Assembly (NCBI GenBank): GCA_002104985.1 | Contig: MCGO01000064.1 | Location: 62,001-126,000 of the forward strand | Origin: Rhizoclosmatium globosum | Taxonomy: Eukaryota; Chytridiomycota; Chytridiomycetes; Chytridiales; Chytriomycetaceae | Reading direction: 5' to 3' | Length of the DNA: 64,000 nt | In this document: positions 48,896 to 59,532 of the stretch, piece by piece | Numbering within the stretch: the stretch's first letter is position 1 | Layout: every line of letters begins with the position of its first letter | Position numbers and translations under genes: made by a program | The notes under the pieces: model-generated | Databases searched by the model: none | The model's input: only the letters and a program-made list of their open reading frames with translations | What the model was told of the DNA's origin: nothing

Positions 48896-49934
48896 CTAAT
48901 CATCAAATTGCTTGTCCGTCCAGAACTTGCGCAACGTGGGAGAATCTGATCCAGCCTTGGCAATTTCAGCAATTTCTTCTTCAGTCAAGACAATATCCAA
49001 TGCTGCAACCGCTTCCTTGAGTCTTTCTTCCTTAGCACTAGTAGTAACTTGAATGGTCCCGACGGCCCATCCCCACGCAAGCAAAACCTGGCTTCCAGTC
49101 ACCTCAGCTCCCTTATCAGCCGCAATTTTATTTACCACGTCTTGAACCCGACCGTTTTCGGCAAACTTGATCAACGGCTGTAACGGACCGTAAGCTGCTA
49201 CAACAGTTCCGATTTTAGCTTCAGTTTCAACAAATCTGCGAAGTTTCAGGCCTTGGCTATACGCGTGAAATTCGATCTGGTTCACGCTTGGTTTAATCTT
49301 TGGGTCGGTCGCCAAGATTGCATTGAAGTCCTGGAATACGCATGGAGTTGAAGTTAAAGTTGCATTCTCAAGACAGCAAACAAACCTCAATTCTCCAGTT
49401 CGAAACACCAATGGACCGGATTTTCTTGGCCTCCACAAGTTCTTCGAGATCGTTCCACACCTTTTTGATGGGAACAGTGGATTCCGGGGAAGAGTAGTCC
49501 CAGAATGGAGCGTGGATTAAGTAAAGGTCAACATAACCTTCCAAGGAAGGTCCCAGCTTCTTGAGAGATTTCTCGAATGACTCTTTCACGTTCGTTGGAG
49601 GTGGAGCAATCTGGTAGTCGGTATTAGAAGAGACTTCAACAAACCAAAGTCAAACCTTGGTTGTTATGAATACACTGGAACGAGGTTTTCCAGTCTCCTT
49701 CAAATACAATCCTACGGCAAGTCCAACTTCTGGTTCAGTTCCATACCACTCCGCAGTGTCGATGTGCGTGAAACCGATACGCAATGCATTCATGATGGAG
49801 TCGACAAGCTCGCCGTTGATTTCATCTGGAGGAAGGTTGTTGGCACGCTTTCCCCACTTTGTTCCTGTTCCGTAAGCAAGCTTAGGGACGTTCGTTCCGT
49901 CGTTGAGGGGAATGGTGTGAAGAGAGACTGTCAT
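48896..49934 (-). CDS. Aldo-keto reductase, tandem copy 3
   Basis: Start at 49934 ([20 protein letters not shown]), preceded by an A/T-rich leader; upstream in-frame residues are not protein-like. Catalytic residues: Asp59 and Tyr64 ([13 protein letters not shown]), Lys93 (VFITTKV), and His in [11 protein letters not shown]. The Ser-to-Ala change beside the catalytic His (HAPF versus HSPF in copies 1 and 2) and the Trp in AEWYG may alter the substrate pocket. Introns occur at the two conserved sites (about 49333-49387 and 49612-49655). Ends DKQFDD at 48896. Copies 1 and 3 share the ...[20 protein letters not shown] block, so the order of duplications is not simply neighbour to neighbour. Confidence 0.9.
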
Positions 49935-50088
49935 CTTGTTTGTAATGAAATATCGAATGATACAAGCATGAAACAACTTAAAGTGTCTTTTGAGACAATT
50001 GCGTAATTTAAGCGTGTGGATGGTTATTTGCCAAATCCAATATTTATTGACATAGTTCATTCAAAAGGGTCGAAGGCTTTGTTGGATA

Positions 50089-50657
50089 TCAAGGGGTGAC
50101 TTCGAAGATTGCAACTTCCAACTCCATCTCTTGACCAAATCGATCCAAAAGCTCTGTAGGCTTAAAGACTTTGTAGAGGAGTCCTTTTTCGCGGTCTTCA
50201 GCTGACCATTGTGCAACGACTTTCTCAGTTTGTGAAAAGAGCTTACCAGACACAATTTAGGCAACACTCAAAAATGGACAAGAGAAGAACATACCGGCAT
50301 CAAGTACATAAAATCGTCTGACATACTAATCAAAACAAACTCCAAAGAAAAGACAAAGTAGAAGCCAACAGGGACATGACCTCCACCAAGTGCAACGAGA
50401 TAGTAGATTAGCAGGATGATAACTGTCAGATGCAATGCGATAATTGCGAGGGCAATCATTTTCTTGTACTGGTCAAAACTCTTCTTCAGGCCTTCGAAGC
50501 GAGACTCAAAAAGTTGTTGATCTATGCGACCATCCAAAACTTCGGCGGGAAATGGTGCATGCGTGAGAGGTACGCCACCTTGAAGTTTCCCTCTTTGAAG
50601 GGTGAAAGGGACGGTGGTGAGCAGTTGGAAACCCTCTGGCGGCGTGTGTTTGGCCAT
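50089..50657 (-). CDS. Two-TM membrane protein of unknown function, paralogue 1
   Basis: Start at 50657 (MAKHTPPEGFQLLTTVPFTL). An ~70-residue hydrophilic part, with an RFEGLKKSFDQYKK charged helix, precedes two hydrophobic segments (MIALAIIALHLTVIILLIYY and GFYFVFSLEFVLI). A short intron after MSDDFMYLMP leads to a soluble tail containing WSAEDREKGLLYKVF and DRFGQEMELEVAIFE, ending at 50089. The neighbour at 50789-51366 shares the layout, intron position and the tail pattern (WTNEDAEKRLVYKFE, DRWG). Two TM helices with both ends on the same side is a common ER or vacuolar topology. No family recognised. Confidence 0.72.
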
Positions 50658-50738
50658 TTCAAAGAAACAAATTGGGTGGAACAGATTGATTGGTATCCAA
50701 TTGCAAAGTGTATCAGAGGATATTCAACAGCATTTTAT

Positions 50739-50760
50739 TCATAATCTATTCATAATCTAT
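50739..50760. repeat. Short direct repeat ATTCATAATCT x2
   Basis: The 11-mer ATTCATAATCT occurs twice head-to-tail between the two 2-TM genes, downstream of one and upstream of the other. Small and AT-rich; it may be chance. Confidence 0.5.
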
Positions 50761-50788
50761 CGACGAAGAGATCTTTCGATAGAACCAA

Positions 50789-51366
50789 TCACACTGTCTC
50801 CTTCTTTTCAAGAATCAAAAGATTAACCTTCAAATAACGTCCCCAACGATCCATAAACCCGTCAGAAGAGTACTCAAACTTGTAAACGAGTCTCTTTTCA
50901 GCGTCCTCATTTGTCCAAATGCTTGCAAACTCTTGGCATCTGCTCAAATACTGCAAGCATTCAAAGTTTAAGGACTTGGGGGCCCAACACTCAAAAACCA
51001 AACAGCTCTTACCGGAATAAACCAGGCCAATCCACTGTTTAGAATCATGTAGAAGTTGATGAGAGTCCACACAATTATCATGCCAAGACCGAACTCATAT
51101 TGGAGGCCAACACAGAGGACTGCGAATACGATCAGAACAGCAATGAGAACTGCACTGATAGCCAAGTTAATCAATCGGGCTTTGGCTCTGTGACGATTCA
51201 GGTCGCGCTGCAGCATTCTGATGCGGCCTGTGAAGTCGTCTTTGCTGATGCCCAGTTCATCGAGCTTTGCTGGATAGACAAGAGTCGGGGTGATAGTAGG
51301 ATCACCACGGTAGATTGAAAAAGGCAGTGTTGCGATGCTTGCTTGGAACTCTGGTGTCGCAGTCAT
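50789..51366 (-). CDS. Two-TM membrane protein of unknown function, paralogue 2
   Basis: Start at 51366 (MTATPEFQASIATLPFSIYR). A hydrophilic region with a basic helix (RIRMLQRDLNRHRAKARLIN) runs into two hydrophobic stretches (LAISAVLIAVLIVFAVLCVG and GMIIVWTLINFYMILNSGLA). An intron after WFIP (GTAAGAGC donor, CCCCCAAG acceptor) leads to a soluble tail with IWTNEDAEKRLVYKFEYSS and DRWGRYLKVNLLILEKKETV. Stop at 50789. Only about 130 bp separate it from paralogue 1, so the pair is a tandem duplication that has diverged strongly in the membrane part but kept the tail and the intron. Function unknown. Confidence 0.74.
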
Positions 51367-51770
51367 TGGTGGCGGCTTTGATTGGAAACAATATCCTTTT
51401 CAAATTGGCAACTCACTCTGATCTCTATCACTAGAATTAAACATGAATTACAATAAATGATACTTTCTGACCTCAGTTTGTCGTCGTGCTTCCAGGGTCC
51501 ATATCAGAATTTGAAGAAAGCTATTACATATTACAACTACCCGCCTATGGAAACATTAATCCCACGTTTTTCAGGTTAAGAAGAGTTGTTGAGTTTTCTA
51601 GTGTTTTGGTGGCCCACGAAATCATCTTCAAAAACTATGTGTATGTACTTTGTTGTAATCCACCCCACCTCCCTTCTTTATAATATTTCATACTTGGCGA
51701 GCGGATTGATGTTCGAAGTTGGGCGCTTGAGCAGTCCGGAACTCCAGCTTGTCTCCAATCCACACAACCA
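51367..51770. other. Gene-free stretch before the Pbi2-like gene
   Basis: About 400 bp containing the 5' flank of the 2-TM gene and the leader of the Pbi2-like gene. Short ORFs here (for example at 51486 and 51586) have no protein-like features. No repeat or RNA gene is seen. Confidence 0.4.
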
Positions 51771-52103
51771 ATGATACAACCAATAGCAGGGATTCTAACC
51801 ATTATCCGACAGCCTCTAAGCTCATTGTTGTCTTCAAAGCCGGAACTGCTGCCGAAGTAGTTGAGGCCGCCGCCCAGCGCATCACTGCTAACGGTAACTA
51901 CTAACCAAGGTGGAGACACCTCGAGTACGCACTGACTAACAACCGATTCAGGAGGAACTATTGGCCACCGTTACGAAACCACCTTGATCGGATTTGCCGC
52001 TTCCGTTCCAGACGGAGCTTTGGCTTCCCTCTACGATGATGTTGCTATTGAGTCCATCGAAGCTGATGGCGAAGTGTCTGCCCTCTTTAAGCCAAAGAAC
52101 TGA
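51771..52103 (+). CDS. PBI2: Small peptidase inhibitor I9-type protein (Pbi2-like)
   Basis: The coding part is clear from 51815: SKLIVVFKAGTAAEVVEAAA, intron 51894-51951 (58 nt, GTAACT...TTCAG), then GGTIGHRYETTLIGFAASVP and LASLYDDVAIESIEADGEVS, ending KPKN at 52103. This is the I9 fold of subtilisin propeptides and of yeast Pbi2, a cytosolic inhibitor of vacuolar protease B also involved in vacuole fusion. Length (about 75-80 aa) fits Pbi2 rather than a full protease. The start is unresolved: the ATG at 51771 is one base out of frame, and a short upstream exon starting at about 51709 (MFEVGRLS) spliced to 51813 would also work. The divergence between I9 inhibitors and propeptides makes the biological target an inference. 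Confidence 0.75.
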
Positions 52104-52213
52104 GTTTATCCTATTTATCCTGTTAACCGTGCATAATGAATAAATGAATCCAAGTTTCATTAAAGAATTCATTAGCAAAGTGATTGGTTGGATCTGTTTG
52201 CAAAGCAGTTCAA

Positions 52214-53164
52214 ATGATGCAACACCCGCTCCTCAACAGCTCCAACGAAGCATCAGATGATGAAACAGATCTTCTGTACTCTGCCACTGAGCCGCTGTCT
52301 CGGAGATCATCAACATCGCTGTCATCACTTGCCACCACCAAACCAGCACCACGGATCCACACTATTAAACCTGGAGACACAATCGAAGGCATCGCAATCA
52401 CGTACAACTGCTCAGTATGCTCCTCTTCCCTCCTCCGCAACCACTGTAAATCCTAAAGATCATCATCCCATCAACAACAGGTCTCTGAACTGAAACGCCT
52501 CAATCGTCTCTTTTGGCAATCTGATTCAATCCACCTTCGAAAGACCCTTCAAATACCCGCTCCACTGGCTAGAAAAGACAACAGCTCCTTCACCTTCCTC
52601 AAACATGATCTTTCCTCGCACCCACACAACCACCGCCTATTTACCCGCTCAACTTCATTGGACCTGCCAAGTCCGTCAAAAGAAGCTCCAAAACGATATT
52701 CTTTGGACGAAACTCATCACTTTCCACATAACCAACATTTGCTGGATACATTGAGAACTCTTGATACTGACCTGTCGTCCATCCTCTCTTCTCTGATAAA
52801 ACCTGCTCCTGATACACTGCCAAATAATGTGGCCCCGATTATATCTCTGTCTCGCTCAACATTGCTGATCTCGATATACCTGACGCAACTTTCGTATGAG
52901 GCAATTCTTCAACAGCATAGTGCACGCTGTAAACGCGGTTTTACAAGTCCAGAATTTGTGGCAACCGCTTTTCCACCGATACAACCGCAGGATTCGTTGT
53001 TGTTGCCACCATCAATTTCTCTGATGCCACAAAATTCAACGAAAGAGCGACCGCAGTGGCGCGTGATTGTTCAGCTTTCTGAACCAGTTTCTGAGGCACT
53101 TGGAGAATGTGTGAGGAAAGTGGTAGAAGGAGATATTGTCAGTCGTGTCCTTCAAAGACTGTGA
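52214..53164 (+). CDS. Intracellular LysM-domain protein (LYSMD-like)
   Basis: Start at 52214 (MMQHPLLNSSNEASDDETDL); an upstream ATG at 52184 is possible. A Ser-rich acidic N-terminus precedes one LysM domain, HTIKPGDTIEGIAITYNCS|VSELKRLNRL, split by a ~63-nt intron (about 52416-52481). The rest (QIPAPLARKD onwards) is low in recognisable structure, Ser/Pro/Leu-rich, ending VVEGDIVSRVLQRL. There is no signal peptide, so unlike fungal LysM effectors it is probably cytosolic, as in the eukaryotic LYSMD1/2 group. The frame is intact after splicing. A ligand such as chitin is not implied for the intracellular group. Function unknown. Confidence 0.8.
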
Positions 53165-53301
53165 TTCTTTCAACTACGTTTCAGTTCTTATTTCAGCAAA
53201 CCTCATCAACTATATTGTTTTTCTTTTATTTCTTATTTGGTAATATTCTGAACACTGTAAACAAATTGCCTCTTTCCAAAATCCAACTAGATTACAGAAA
53301 T

Positions 53302-55090
53302 TTACGCTCCTTTCCATGTCTCCGCCTCAACTTTTGTAGCTTCCAATACTTCTTGATCGATGTTTGTGACTGGGCCTTTGAACCATTTGTGGGCAGAAAC
53401 TGCATAGGTCAATCCAGCTCCGAACAACACGGCTCCGACAAGGACACAGGCATAGTTCATGTTCACAGCTGTGACAGGCAATGTTGTAGGAAGAACAAAC
53501 AAGACCGAGATAATCAATATCCATAACACTGAAATAACTCCAATGATATTGCTAAATCGACCCAAATGAAACGGCCCTGGCGTCTGGAAAAGATGAGGAT
53601 TCATAAGCTTGCACGCGATGGGAATTCCATACGAAATATACAACCCAATGGTAGCAATGGAAGTGATGGCAGTGAAAGCAGCTGAATTTCCCAAATAGGG
53701 AAGCGCGAGAATACTGTACAAAAAGCACGCGAACCAGTTTGCGTTGAATGGAATCTTGAGTTTTGGATGAATCTGGTGCCAGAGATTTGAAAAAGGTAGA
53801 GCACCGTCACGCGAAAACGCATAAATCACTCTCGAGTTTGCCAAGAGACACGAGTAACACGCAAACCAACAGCAGATAATGTTGACAATCATGAGGAATA
53901 TAGCAACATTCTTGTTGGTTGCATCCAATAGGATTTGAGCCAAAGGTAATCCTGTCGCGGTAGTAATTGTTGCTTGATAATCTTGCATTCCAAACAACAG
54001 CCCGATAATGAATAAGAATCCGGTAACGGCGGACATGCCGATTGAAAGAACGATTCCAACGGGTCCTGCAACGTGGGCGTTTTTCGTCTCTTCTGTCATA
54101 TGAGCTGATGCATCATAACCCGTGAAAGTGAATTGCGCCTAATGGAAAGCATAAGCACCATTCAATGAATTAAAACACTATTTGTCACCGTCAAAAGTCC
54201 CACAAGAACCACCCAGACTTGAGAATCAATACCCGTTCCATTTTCAAAATCAGTAAACACAAATGAGGCAGTTTGCTTTGTGGGGGCCATGGAAAGCACC
54301 ACAACAATAATGAGGAATGGCGTAAAGACTTGCCAAATAGTTGACACGAACATGAGGTTTGCCATGAATCTGGGGCCGAGCGAGTTTGCAATACCAATTG
54401 AGATCGCGATCAAAATGTGGATTCCTACGATAGCGCCTGGAGTTGGAGTGTACGAAAGCTGTGATTGTCCAGTATTTGTTAGGCTTGTTGGGTGGCACTG
54501 CAGCGAAGCAAAGCAATCCAACTTACATCTGATGCAATCGAAGCTGTGGCTCCAATCATCAACGCGAGACCAAAGACAACTCCAGCCGAAACTGCGACTT
54601 GACCAAGTAAATTGAACCATCCAGTCATCCTATTTAATGTGGTATTCGAAAAACATCACGATTAGACACGCTTTGGGGAGATATTAATAGATAGAGACAT
54701 GGACTCACCAAGATGCAAACGCCTTATGCTCTGGTTTTGACAGACGCGCAGCCCAGTAGTAGAGGCCTCCAGAAGTCGGGAATGCTGAGCAGATCTCAGC
54801 GAGTGCCAAACCCACCATCATAGTGAAGAATGCCACGACGAGCCAACCCCAAGTCATAACCGCTGGTCCACCAGTGATCAATCCGAACCCAAAGAGGGAT
54901 GTCTATGTTACGACAATAAGTTTAAAGGGTGTACCAGCATAGTGGGTCAGACACTAACCAAGCCGGAACAGATACAAATCGTTGACAAGGCCACACCATA
55001 GTTTGTAAATGTGGTAAGTTCTCGCTTGAGTTCTTGCTTGTATCCTAGCGATGCAAGGAGGGCTTCGTCTTTCGCAATCACTTGATCCAT
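53302..55090 (-). CDS. Amino acid/GABA-type permease (APC superfamily, BAT1-like)
   Basis: Twelve-TM transporter of amino acids, GABA or polyamines. Start at 55090 (MDQVIAKDEALLASLGYKQE), with LKRELTTFTNYGVALSTIC and the family signature SLFGFGLITGGPAVMTWGW. AEICSAFPTSGGLYYWAARL and WMTGWFNLLGQVAVSAGVVF follow. The FTGYDASAHMTEETKNAH motif is diagnostic for the fungal/plant GABA permease-BAT1 group. Later exons give NSRVIYAFSRDGALPFS, IPFNANWFACF and ISYGIPIACKLMNP, ending AETWKGA at 53302. At least six introns, all short. The frame appears intact. It is divergent from the secreted M24-like gene (268 bp apart). Exact substrate cannot be told from sequence. Confidence 0.9.
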
Positions 55091-55358
55091 TTCAGCGATG
55101 GGGGTCTTCTTGGATCTTTTTTGTGGAATATCATATCATACTGGAAGTGCCTCCTCTGTGGCTAAGGAATAAGATATGATAGAAAAGTAAGCACTACAAC
55201 ATTCAGAATTCTGGATGCTTCCATGTGTGCACATATAATACGCCTCATCGATTTACGCGTTCGTTGAAACTGATAACGAATATTCTTATTATGATAAAGA
55301 AATCTTTGGAAGAATTGATTATGAGTTGATTCGGAACGGAAGTTGGAAGTTGATCAAA

Positions 55359-56856
55359 ATGAGTCGTTGCTTGCTCATCCTACTCTCGCTTGTCCTCCTG
55401 GCCCTCAGCGCTACGAGCACCGTCTATGAGCCGCTTCCGTCTCTCCGCGAACAACAAAAGATTGCCTCAGAGTGGGTGAATCTCCGAACCAACGTGGTCA
55501 TTCCAAAGCTGCTTGAGGAACACAAGGTACCACCATTACACTATGCTCTCACACGCCATCATTACTTACCTTTTCGTAAGGTTGAAATGTGGATTCTTTC
55601 AATGCGCGAGTACAACGAAGACCCCGCCTTCTGGGGCCTTACAAATCCTACTTCGACGTTCTCTGCCCGCCGCAGAACCCTCTACGTCTTCTACAGATCC
55701 CTCAAAACAGGCGAATACAAAAAATACGAATTCATTGACAACACAGAACAAGTGTGGACAGACCTCACTGCCATCCTGTATGAAACCAATCCAGCTTCAA
55801 TTGTCCTCAACATTGATGAAAAGGGAAACAACTTCGCGGATGGGTTGCATGCGGGAGAGGCTGAAGCCTTGCTGAAGAAGTTGCCATGGACTTATTGGAT
55901 GCGTGTTCAGAGACAGCCGTTGTTGCGACACAGTTTATTGCGACCAGAGTCGAGGGCCAATTGGAGATTTACAAGAAGATGATGCGAATTGTGCATCAGG
56001 TGATTCGGGAAGGGTTTTCGACGCGTGTGATTACACCAGGTTTGATGTGATTCCTCAATTCACTTGTACTAATTGTTCTATACTCTCACCTAAGGCAAAA
56101 CAACTCCCAACGACGTGATTTGGTTCTTCCGTGACAGAATTCAAAGCCTCAACATGACTACTTGGTTCCAACCCTCAGTTGATATCCAGCGATTCAACCC
56201 TTTGACAAACCTTGTTGAAACACATTCAGGAAACACACCATTCGAGTATGGCGATTTTATCTGGTACCACTTCTCTCCTTTTTCTCCTCTAAAGCGCTTT
56301 CTCTCAAAACTAAACCCTGTTTCAAGGACCGACTTCGGGACAACATTCCTCGGCCTCAACACCGACACCCAACACAACGGCTACATCCTCCACCCAACCG
56401 AATCCTCCGCCCCCATCGGCCTCCAACGCGGCCTCACCCACCACTCCAACCAAATCCAAGACATCCTTCTCCGCGAAATCAAGCCCCGTCTCACAGGAAA
56501 CCAAATCCTCGCACAACCCTCGCACAAATGCGGCCCTCAACATCTCTGGAACTGTATACTGCCACCCGATCGGAGACTACGGACACGCGGCGGGGACGTT
56601 GATTGGGATGACGAATTTGCAGGATGGTGTTCCTGTGAAGGGTGATATTCCTGTGTTTGAGAACATGTGGTTCTCGATTGAGTTGCAGGCGAATGTGGAG
56701 GTTCCGGAGTGGGGTGGACAGGTTGTGAATTTTAGGCAGGAGGAGGATGTGTATTTGGGTGGGGATGGTGGGGTTTGGTGGGTTGTTGGACGGCAGAGTG
56801 AGTTGATTTTGGTTGGAGAGAGTTCTGGGTTGGGAAGAGTGGTGAGTCGAAGATAA
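55359..56856 (+). CDS. Secreted M24-family (creatinase/aminopeptidase fold) protein, metal ligands partly visible
   Basis: The start at 55359 gives a clean signal peptide (MSRCLLILLSLVLLALSATS); an upstream ATG at 55326 would lengthen it. The early region (EPLPSLREQQKIASEWVNLR, VEMWILSMREYNEDPAFWGL) matches the N-terminal creatinase-like domain. The catalytic half has TPNDVIWFFRDRIQSLNMTT, then GDFIW|TDFGTTFLGLNTDTQHN, with two metal-ligand Asp residues joined across an intron (56263-56330). CHPIGDYGHAAGTLIG and a Glu-rich end region follow, ending VVSRR. Two apparent single-base breaks occur, near 55870 (AEALxEEVAMDLLDACSETA) and near 56520. Other M24-like proteins of this type occur in fungi and bacteria; whether it is an active Xaa-Pro peptidase is not certain. 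Confidence 0.78.
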
Positions 56857-57178
56857 AGAAGGGAAAAGTGAGCTTGGTGAAGCAGGGTTGATTCGATCAC
56901 AGATTTTGTTGGAGTTTCGAATAATTCTGTTCTGAGTTGTAACTAAACCTCTGAAAAAACTTCAGGCTGATTAATAGGCAGGGAATACGCCATCCTAAAA
57001 CGTCCCGCCGCGTGTCCGTAGTCTCCGATTGGATGGCAGTATTCTGTTCCGGAGCCATCTCCCTCAAACTATTGGCCATAAACTCATATAAAAGTGTGAA
57101 TGGTTCGTATTTGAATCAATAAAACCCAACAATATATATACGTTTCACAACGAAAAAAAACGACCAGACCCAAGCCTC
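56857..57178. other. Convergent gap between the M24-like gene and RRB1
   Basis: About 320 bp holding two 3' UTRs, including an AATAAA-like stretch near 57118-57123 (in AATCAATAAAACCC). Minus-strand reading of 56990-57060 resembles CHPIGDYGHAAG of the upstream gene (ctccgattggatggcagtattc), suggesting a short remnant of a second M24-like copy. No gene is supported. Confidence 0.4.
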
Positions 57179-59532
57179 TTACGAGTTGATCGTCTTGAAG
57201 ATATTAAACCCACTCAACGCCGTACTAACCAACACTCCAGGCGCCTGCGGATGCCAATGCACCTCCTTCACACTTTCCTGGCCCTGATGAATAAACAAAG
57301 CTGCGGTGGAACTTCCACCTTCCCTCCTTCATATTCGCAACCATCGGTTCCTCCTCCGCGTCGCGTTCCAGCGCCAAGTCCCAGAGCGTGATTTGGTCGT
57401 CGGCGCCGGAGACAGCGAGGACGGAGGATTCGGCGGGGTGCCATTCGATGGACGTTATGGGTTGGTTGTGCCATTTGAAGGACGCGGCCGGGGTTGTGGG
57501 TTGCTTTTGGGAGAGGTTTGAGGCGACGGTACGAAATCCCAGACGGAGAATTCGCCAGAGTCTGAGCCGGATGCGATGAGTCTGTCTGTGAGTCTGGAAG
57601 AGGGGGTTTAGTTGAGTTGGTTGGGAAGGGAATCGGAGGGATGGAGAGGGAGAAGAAGAAGTTGTGCAACGTCAAAATAGTGTAGCGGGGAGTATGAGAG
57701 TTCATGGAGGTGAAGTCCCACGCTACGTGGAGATCATTGCTTTTAAGTTTGATATAGCTCCCAGAAACATTTGGCCATAAGCACACTGTCACACGAAAAA
57801 AATTCGGTACTACTCTTTTATCAAGGCGTTCCCTCTACAGCGGCGACTAAAGTCTGTAACAGAGCGGAAGGAAAGGACAAGGAAAGAGTTGTTTTTGGGC
57901 AAAGAGTGTGAAGGGGTGTGAACACCTACTTATTCCACGTTATTACGTTCACATCTGTGGTATGTGCCTTCCAGCTCAGTTGTGCTCTATTCCGGGTTCG
58001 GATATCCCATACGCGAATCGTTCCATCTGCAGAACAACTGGCAAACACGGATTCCTCCGTAGGCGACCATTGTAAATCTTCTACTGAAGATGTGTGTCCC
58101 GTGTATGCTTGTGGTTCCGTGTTGAAGTGTGTATTCGATTGCAGGTTCGAGAGATAAATCTTTCCGGCACAGTCACCAGAGAGTAACCTATACCAAGTGT
58201 TCATCAGTCTTTTTGATTCGCACTTTCGAGGAGAACTCACCGGTATTTTCCACCAAGACTCGACCAATCCATCGCATACCCTTCAACCTTGTTATGCCGA
58301 TCCACATTGAACAGAGGTTTTGTGACATTCGCAGTCATACCAGGTGTATCCAACGACGCAACAACTTGCGTCAAGTCCCAAATATGCACTTTTCCAAATT
58401 CAGACCAGGACGCGACAATATGAGATTCAGGGTGTGGCATTACACGGACACGGTTGACGCCTCCATTATGGGGCACAGTTTTGTATTCTAGAGTTGGGTC
58501 ATCATCGAGGTCTTCGTCTTCATCGTCTTCCATGTCATCTAAAGTGGGGTTGTTGGTCAGTTTTCTGAGTTTCAAATAGCAGGAAAAGAAAACGATCACG
58601 GTCAGAAAAGAGGAAGAGATATGCAACGTCAAAATAGTGTAGCGGGGAGTAAGAACTTCTTCAAAGAGAGGTCCCACGCTACGTGGAGATCATTGCTTAA
58701 TTTGGTATAGCTCCAAGAAACATTTGGCCATAAGCACACTGTCACACCATAAAATTCGGTACTATCCTCTTTCGAGTGGTTCCCTCTACAGCGGCGACTT
58801 AAGTCTGTAACAGAGCGGGAGGTGGGATGGGAGACGAGGGGAGACAAAAACGGGGAAAGAAACCTTTAGTGTTAAGGACACCCACCATCGTTATCGTGTT
58901 TTGTACGATGCAAATCAGCCATTTTCATGACATAGAGTTTGTTGTCTTTAGCCTTCTCAGCTTGGGAACCAGCGACAATATATGAAGTCATTGGAAACTG
59001 TGTGCGAATCAATAAGTCAGATGGAATCCAAGATGAAAAGAGAAATTTCCTACGTACGTGTTTCCTTCCGTTTCCAAGTTGATCGCGCAGGATATCAAAC
59101 GACAGACACGGCCACTCGACCTGCATTTGGTGCAGCATTTCGTAGGCCGAGTTATCCGCAACAAGGACTTCGCCTTCCTGCAGTTCTTCGCCGGGCAAGT
59201 AGACTCTGACTTCATCCTCCTTTTCGTCGTCCTGGTTCTCGTCCATTTCTGTGTTTGTTTTTTTTCATTTAGTTTTTAAGTTGATCGTTTGTTTGTTTGT
59301 TGACAGAGAACGTACCGGCATCGTCCATGGCGTCATCGTCGTCGTCGTCGTTCGCGACAACCACTTCGCCGTCGTTGTCGTCGTCGTCAAATTCGTCGAT
59401 AAAGTCGTCTTCGAAGTCGCCCATTCCGTCGTCAACATCGGATTTGGACGGCGTCAGAGCGGCCGATGTGTCCTTCTTCGATGCCGATTCGACGACGGTG
59501 TCTGTGTCGGCGCTTCGTTTCTTGGGCGGCAT
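57179..59532 (-). CDS. RRB1: Ribosome assembly WD-repeat protein Rrb1/GRWD1
   Basis: Nuclear chaperone for ribosomal protein L3 (uL3) and 60S assembly. Start at 59532 ([20 protein letters not shown]) with an acidic run [15 protein letters not shown] and [11 protein letters not shown]. After an intron comes [20 protein letters not shown], the family's VYLPG signature, then [13 protein letters not shown] and [22 protein letters not shown] repeats follow: [66 protein letters not shown] and [20 protein letters not shown]. It ends [20 protein letters not shown] at 57179. Two introns are long (58539-58885, 347 nt; 57594-57929, 336 nt) and carry the same element. Two single-base breaks, near 57528 and 57318, are needed to join the last exon; both are probably sequence errors in an essential gene. 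Confidence 0.9.
57665..57867 (-). ncRNA. Repeated intronic element, copy 1 (candidate structured RNA, possibly H/ACA-like)
   Basis: Lies in the 336-nt intron of RRB1. It matches copy 2 (58622-58818) over about 200 nt with long identical blocks, including TGCAACGTCAAAATAGTGTA, CCACGCTACGTGGAGATCAT and GAAACATTTGGCCATAAGCA (plus-strand readings). On the sense strand it begins with a possible hairpin (CTCTGTTACAG with CTGTAGAG), then AGAGTA, which fits the H-box pattern ANANNA, and has CCACG-TAG-CGTGG as another small stem. Intronic snoRNAs are often hosted by ribosome-biogenesis genes. The snoRNA class is a hypothesis; an introner-like mobile element is the main alternative. Confidence 0.45.
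58622..58818 (-). ncRNA. Repeated intronic element, copy 2 (candidate structured RNA, possibly H/ACA-like)
   Basis: Lies in the 347-nt first long intron of RRB1. Differences from copy 1 are scattered substitutions and small indels concentrated between conserved blocks (around 58650-58668 and 58750-58785). The possible H box reads AGAGGA at the position where copy 1 has AGAGTA, both fitting ANANNA. The palindrome CTTAAG in the first hairpin loop replaces copy 1's CTTTAG. Flanking intron sequence on both sides is unrelated, so only the element, not the whole intron, is duplicated. Confidence 0.45.

Noticed and set aside
57268..57792. 174-aa minus-strand ORF running through an RRB1 intron
   Set aside because: It reads an intron and the wrong frame of the last RRB1 exon; WD motifs appear only in the spliced frame.
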